This document shows, piece by piece, positions 7,233-8,731 of a stretch of 8,731 bases of DNA. This stretch comes from an uncultured Zoogloea sp. (GTDB lineage Bacteria; Pseudomonadota; Gammaproteobacteria; Burkholderiales; Rhodocyclaceae). Under the pieces are notes generated by a model, which made no database searches, was not told where the DNA came from, and was given only the letters and a program-made list of their open reading frames with translations. The stretch is from assembly GCA_937967645.1 (NCBI GenBank), contig CALBTT010000048.1, positions 1 through 8,731 of the forward strand. Direction: 5' to 3'. A program made the position numbers and the translations under genes. Each line of letters opens with the position of its first letter. The first letter of the stretch is position 1.

Positions 7233-7257
7233 GGTGGATTTCCTCTCGGTGGCCGAC

Positions 7258-8499
7258 TCAGTGACCGACGCTCGCCGCGCCCTTTTCGCCGGTAAGGGCG
7301 TAGTTGCGGAAGCGGTCCAGGGAGAAGCCGGTGATCAAGGGGTGGTCGCTGTCATTGACCACGGTGTGGGCCATGGTCTTTCCGCACACCGGCGTGGCCT
7401 TGAAGCCCCAGGTGCCCCAGCCGGAATCCAGGTAGAAACCTTCCACCGGGGTCTTGCCCATCACCGGGGCGAAATCGGGGGTCATGTCGGCCATGCCGGC
7501 CCACTGGCGCATCACCTTGACGTTGGAGAGGAAGGGGAACATCTCCAGCATGTGGGTGGTGAGGCCTTCGACGAAGTCGAGGGTGGAGCGGGTGCCGTGG
7601 AGTTCGTAGGGATCCAGGGAAGCGCCCATCACCAGCTCGCCACGGGCCGACTGGCTGATGTAGACGTGCAGGCTGCCGGACACCAGGATGGGGTCGAGCC
7701 AGGGCTTGATCGGCTCGCTGACCATGGCCTGCAGCGGGTGGATGTAGATGGGCGACTTGACGTCCACCATCTTCAGGATGCGCGGGGTGGAGCCCGCCAC
7801 GGCACACAGCACCTTGTTGGTGGAGATGTAACCGCGGGAAGTCTTGACGCCCTTGACCTTGCCGGCCACCACATCGATGCCGAGCACCTCGGTCTGCTGG
7901 TGGATCTCCACGCCGCGCTGGTCGGCACCGCGGCCATAGCCCCAGGCCACCGCGTCATGGCGGGCCACCGAACCCGGCGCGTGGTACAGGGCACCGAGGA
8001 TGGGGGCGTGGCCGCCGCAGCTGATGTCGATCATCGGCGCGGCTTCCTTCACCACCTCGGGGCCGACCACTTCGGAATCCACCCCGTAGTGCTTGTTCAC
8101 CTCGGCGCGCCAGCGCATGGTGCGCAGCGCGGAATCCGTGTGGGCCAGGGTGAAGTGGCCGCGGTTGGCGTAGAACAGGTTGAGATCGAAGTCCTCGGAC
8201 AGGTCCTGCCACAGATTGACGGACTCGTCGTAGAACTTGACGCCTTCTGGGGTCAGGTAGTTGGAGCGGACGATGGTCGTGTTACGGCCGGTGTTGCCGC
8301 CGCCGATGTAGCCCTTCTCGAGCACGCAGACGTTGGTGATGCCGTAGTCGCGGGCCAGGTAGTAGGCGGCCGCCAGGCCGTGCCCACCGGCACCGATGAT
8401 GACCACGTCGTAGCTCGACTTGAGCTTCTCGTGGAAGTTGAACATCCGCGGTTCCGGATGTTTCTTGTTGAGCGCGAAGCGCAGGAGACGCCAGGGCAT
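7258..8499 (-). CDS. mgdA: MgdA, N-methylglutamate dehydrogenase beta-type flavoprotein subunit (SoxB-like)
   Basis: A 413-residue FAD-dependent oxidoreductase of the sarcosine oxidase beta (DAO) family and the catalytic subunit expected to oxidise the N-methyl group of N-methylglutamate. The FAD-binding Rossmann motif is VVIIGAGGHGLAAAYYLA (32-49), followed by the family signature GGGNTGRNTTIVRSNYL (66-82). The segment SVARHDAVAWGYGR (177-190) contains His181, matching the His that holds FMN covalently in sarcosine oxidase beta. The C-terminal flavin-contact motif is DSGWGTWGFKATP (358-370). The length is normal for the family. I use the ATG at 8497-8499 because GAGG lies seven bases upstream and the early LLRFAL resembles SoxB N-termini; Met19 has no good ribosome binding site. 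It is the first gene of the mgd block, 137 bases after purU with an REP doublet between. A true sarcosine oxidase beta is the alternative, disfavoured by the gmaS/mgs context. Confidence 0.92.
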   Translation of the reverse strand: MPWRLLRFALNKKHPEPRMFNFHEKLKSSYDVVIIGAGGHGLAAAYYLARDYGITNVCVLEKGYIGGGNTGRNTTIVRSNYLTPEGVKFYDESVNLWQDLSEDFDLNLFYANRGHFTLAHTDSALRTMRWRAEVNKHYGVDSEVVGPEVVKEAAPMIDISCGGHAPILGALYHAPGSVARHDAVAWGYGRGADQRGVEIHQQTEVLGIDVVAGKVKGVKTSRGYISTNKVLCAVAGSTPRILKMVDVKSPIYIHPLQAMVSEPIKPWLDPILVSGSLHVYISQSARGELVMGASLDPYELHGTRSTLDFVEGLTTHMLEMFPFLSNVKVMRQWAGMADMTPDFAPVMGKTPVEGFYLDSGWGTWGFKATPVCGKTMAHTVVNDSDHPLITGFSLDRFRNYALTGEKGAASVGH

Positions 8500-8636
8500 G
8501 TTTGATCCTCAAGTATCCGGGTGAGGCGCGTGGGGGCCGCCTGTAGGGGCGGCTTCAGCCGCCCGGCTTTTCGTTGATCAGGCTCCGTGGGCGGCTGAAG
8601 CCGCCCCTACAGGGCCGGTATTCGGTTCGTCAGAAC
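8500..8636. other. Intergenic region between purU and mgdA, mostly REP sequence
   Basis: These 137 bases separate the purU stop from the mgdA start. They contain 25 bases of spacer, the second REP doublet and a 42-base mgdA leader with GAGG near the ATG. I see no clear promoter boxes, operator palindrome other than the REP, or T-tract terminator. Whether mgdA has its own promoter here or is read through from purU cannot be settled from sequence alone. Confidence 0.55.
8542..8611. repeat. Inverted REP doublet (REPIN/BIME-like), copy 2
   Basis: Arms at 8542-8564 and 8589-8611 are perfect 23-base inverted repeats and are base-for-base the same as the arms of the doublet at 1977-2035. The spacer is 24 bases and unrelated in sequence to the 13-base spacer of copy 1, which argues against recent duplication of the whole element and for two members of one REP family. 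It sits between purU and mgdA. It could form strong RNA hairpins that arrest transcription or block 3' exonucleases on a purU transcript; this is inference from REP biology elsewhere. Confidence 0.85.
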
Positions 8637-8731
8637 TCAGCGGAACACCACCGTCTTGTTGCCATGCACGAGGACGCGGTCCTCCAGGTGGTAGCGCAGA
8701 CCCCGCGCCAGCACCGCCTTCTCGATGTCCT
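8637..8731 (-). CDS. purU: PurU, formyltetrahydrofolate deformylase (C-terminal fragment, cut by window edge)
   Basis: Only the last 31 codons and the TGA stop are inside the window. The translated end includes DIEKAVLARGLRYHLEDRV and then LVHGNKTVVFR, the characteristic C-terminus of 10-formyltetrahydrofolate hydrolases. The family hydrolyses 10-formyl-THF to formate and THF. In Pseudomonas-type sarcosine and methylated-amine catabolic clusters purU accompanies the sox genes, where it helps recycle THF loaded with one-carbon units from demethylation. The catalytic residues lie upstream of the visible part, so activity cannot be judged. It is on the same strand as mgdA and directly upstream of it. 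Confidence 0.85.
   Translation of the reverse strand, partial: DIEKAVLARGLRYHLEDRVLVHGNKTVVFR

Noticed and set aside
3448..8499. Plain sarcosine oxidase soxBDA(G) operon
   Set aside because: The folds are the same, but direct linkage to gmaS and mgsABC and the altered delta-subunit Cys motifs favour N-methylglutamate dehydrogenase. Kept as the stated alternative, not the main call.
1977..8611. CRISPR repeats or insertion-sequence ends
   Set aside because: There are only two widely spaced inverted pairs, no regular spacers, no cas genes and no transposase; the block between them is an ordinary catabolic operon.

Overview
The window is a GC-rich, tightly packed stretch of bacterial chromosome in which every credible gene lies on the minus strand, so transcription runs from right to left. 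The gene set and the GTAGGGGCGGCTTCAGCC-type repetitive elements suggest a proteobacterium, most likely Pseudomonas or a close relative. The genus is an inference from repeat style and protein resemblance, and no species can be named.

Right to left, the layout is: the 3' end of purU (10-formyl-THF hydrolase, cut by the window edge); an intergenic gap filled by an inverted REP doublet; mgdA, mgdB and a fused mgdC-mgdD (the heterotetrameric sarcosine-oxidase-like N-methylglutamate dehydrogenase); gmaS (gamma-glutamylmethylamide synthetase, GlnT-like type III glutamine synthetase family); a second intergenic gap with an REP doublet that has identical arms; then mgsA, mgsB and the 5' part of mgsC (N-methylglutamate synthase, also annotated glxBCD), cut by the left edge. 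No gene-free stretch exceeds about 150 bases.

Together these genes encode the N-methylglutamate route of methylamine use. GmaS joins methylamine to glutamate using ATP. MgsABC moves the methylamine group onto 2-oxoglutarate, giving N-methylglutamate. The MgdA-D complex oxidises N-methylglutamate back to glutamate and releases a one-carbon unit at the formaldehyde level, probably trapped on tetrahydrofolate. PurU would release formate and free THF further along, and the nitrogen is kept as glutamate. The pathway is known. The less ordinary points are the single-polypeptide fusion of the alpha (C) and gamma (D) subunits, a delta subunit (MgdB) lacking the usual zinc-type CxxC and HxxxC pairs, an Ala at the glutamine synthetase ammonium-site Asp position, and two matching REP doublets that bracket exactly the mgd-gmaS block. 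I found no CRISPR array, RNA gene, transposase or clearly undescribed system.
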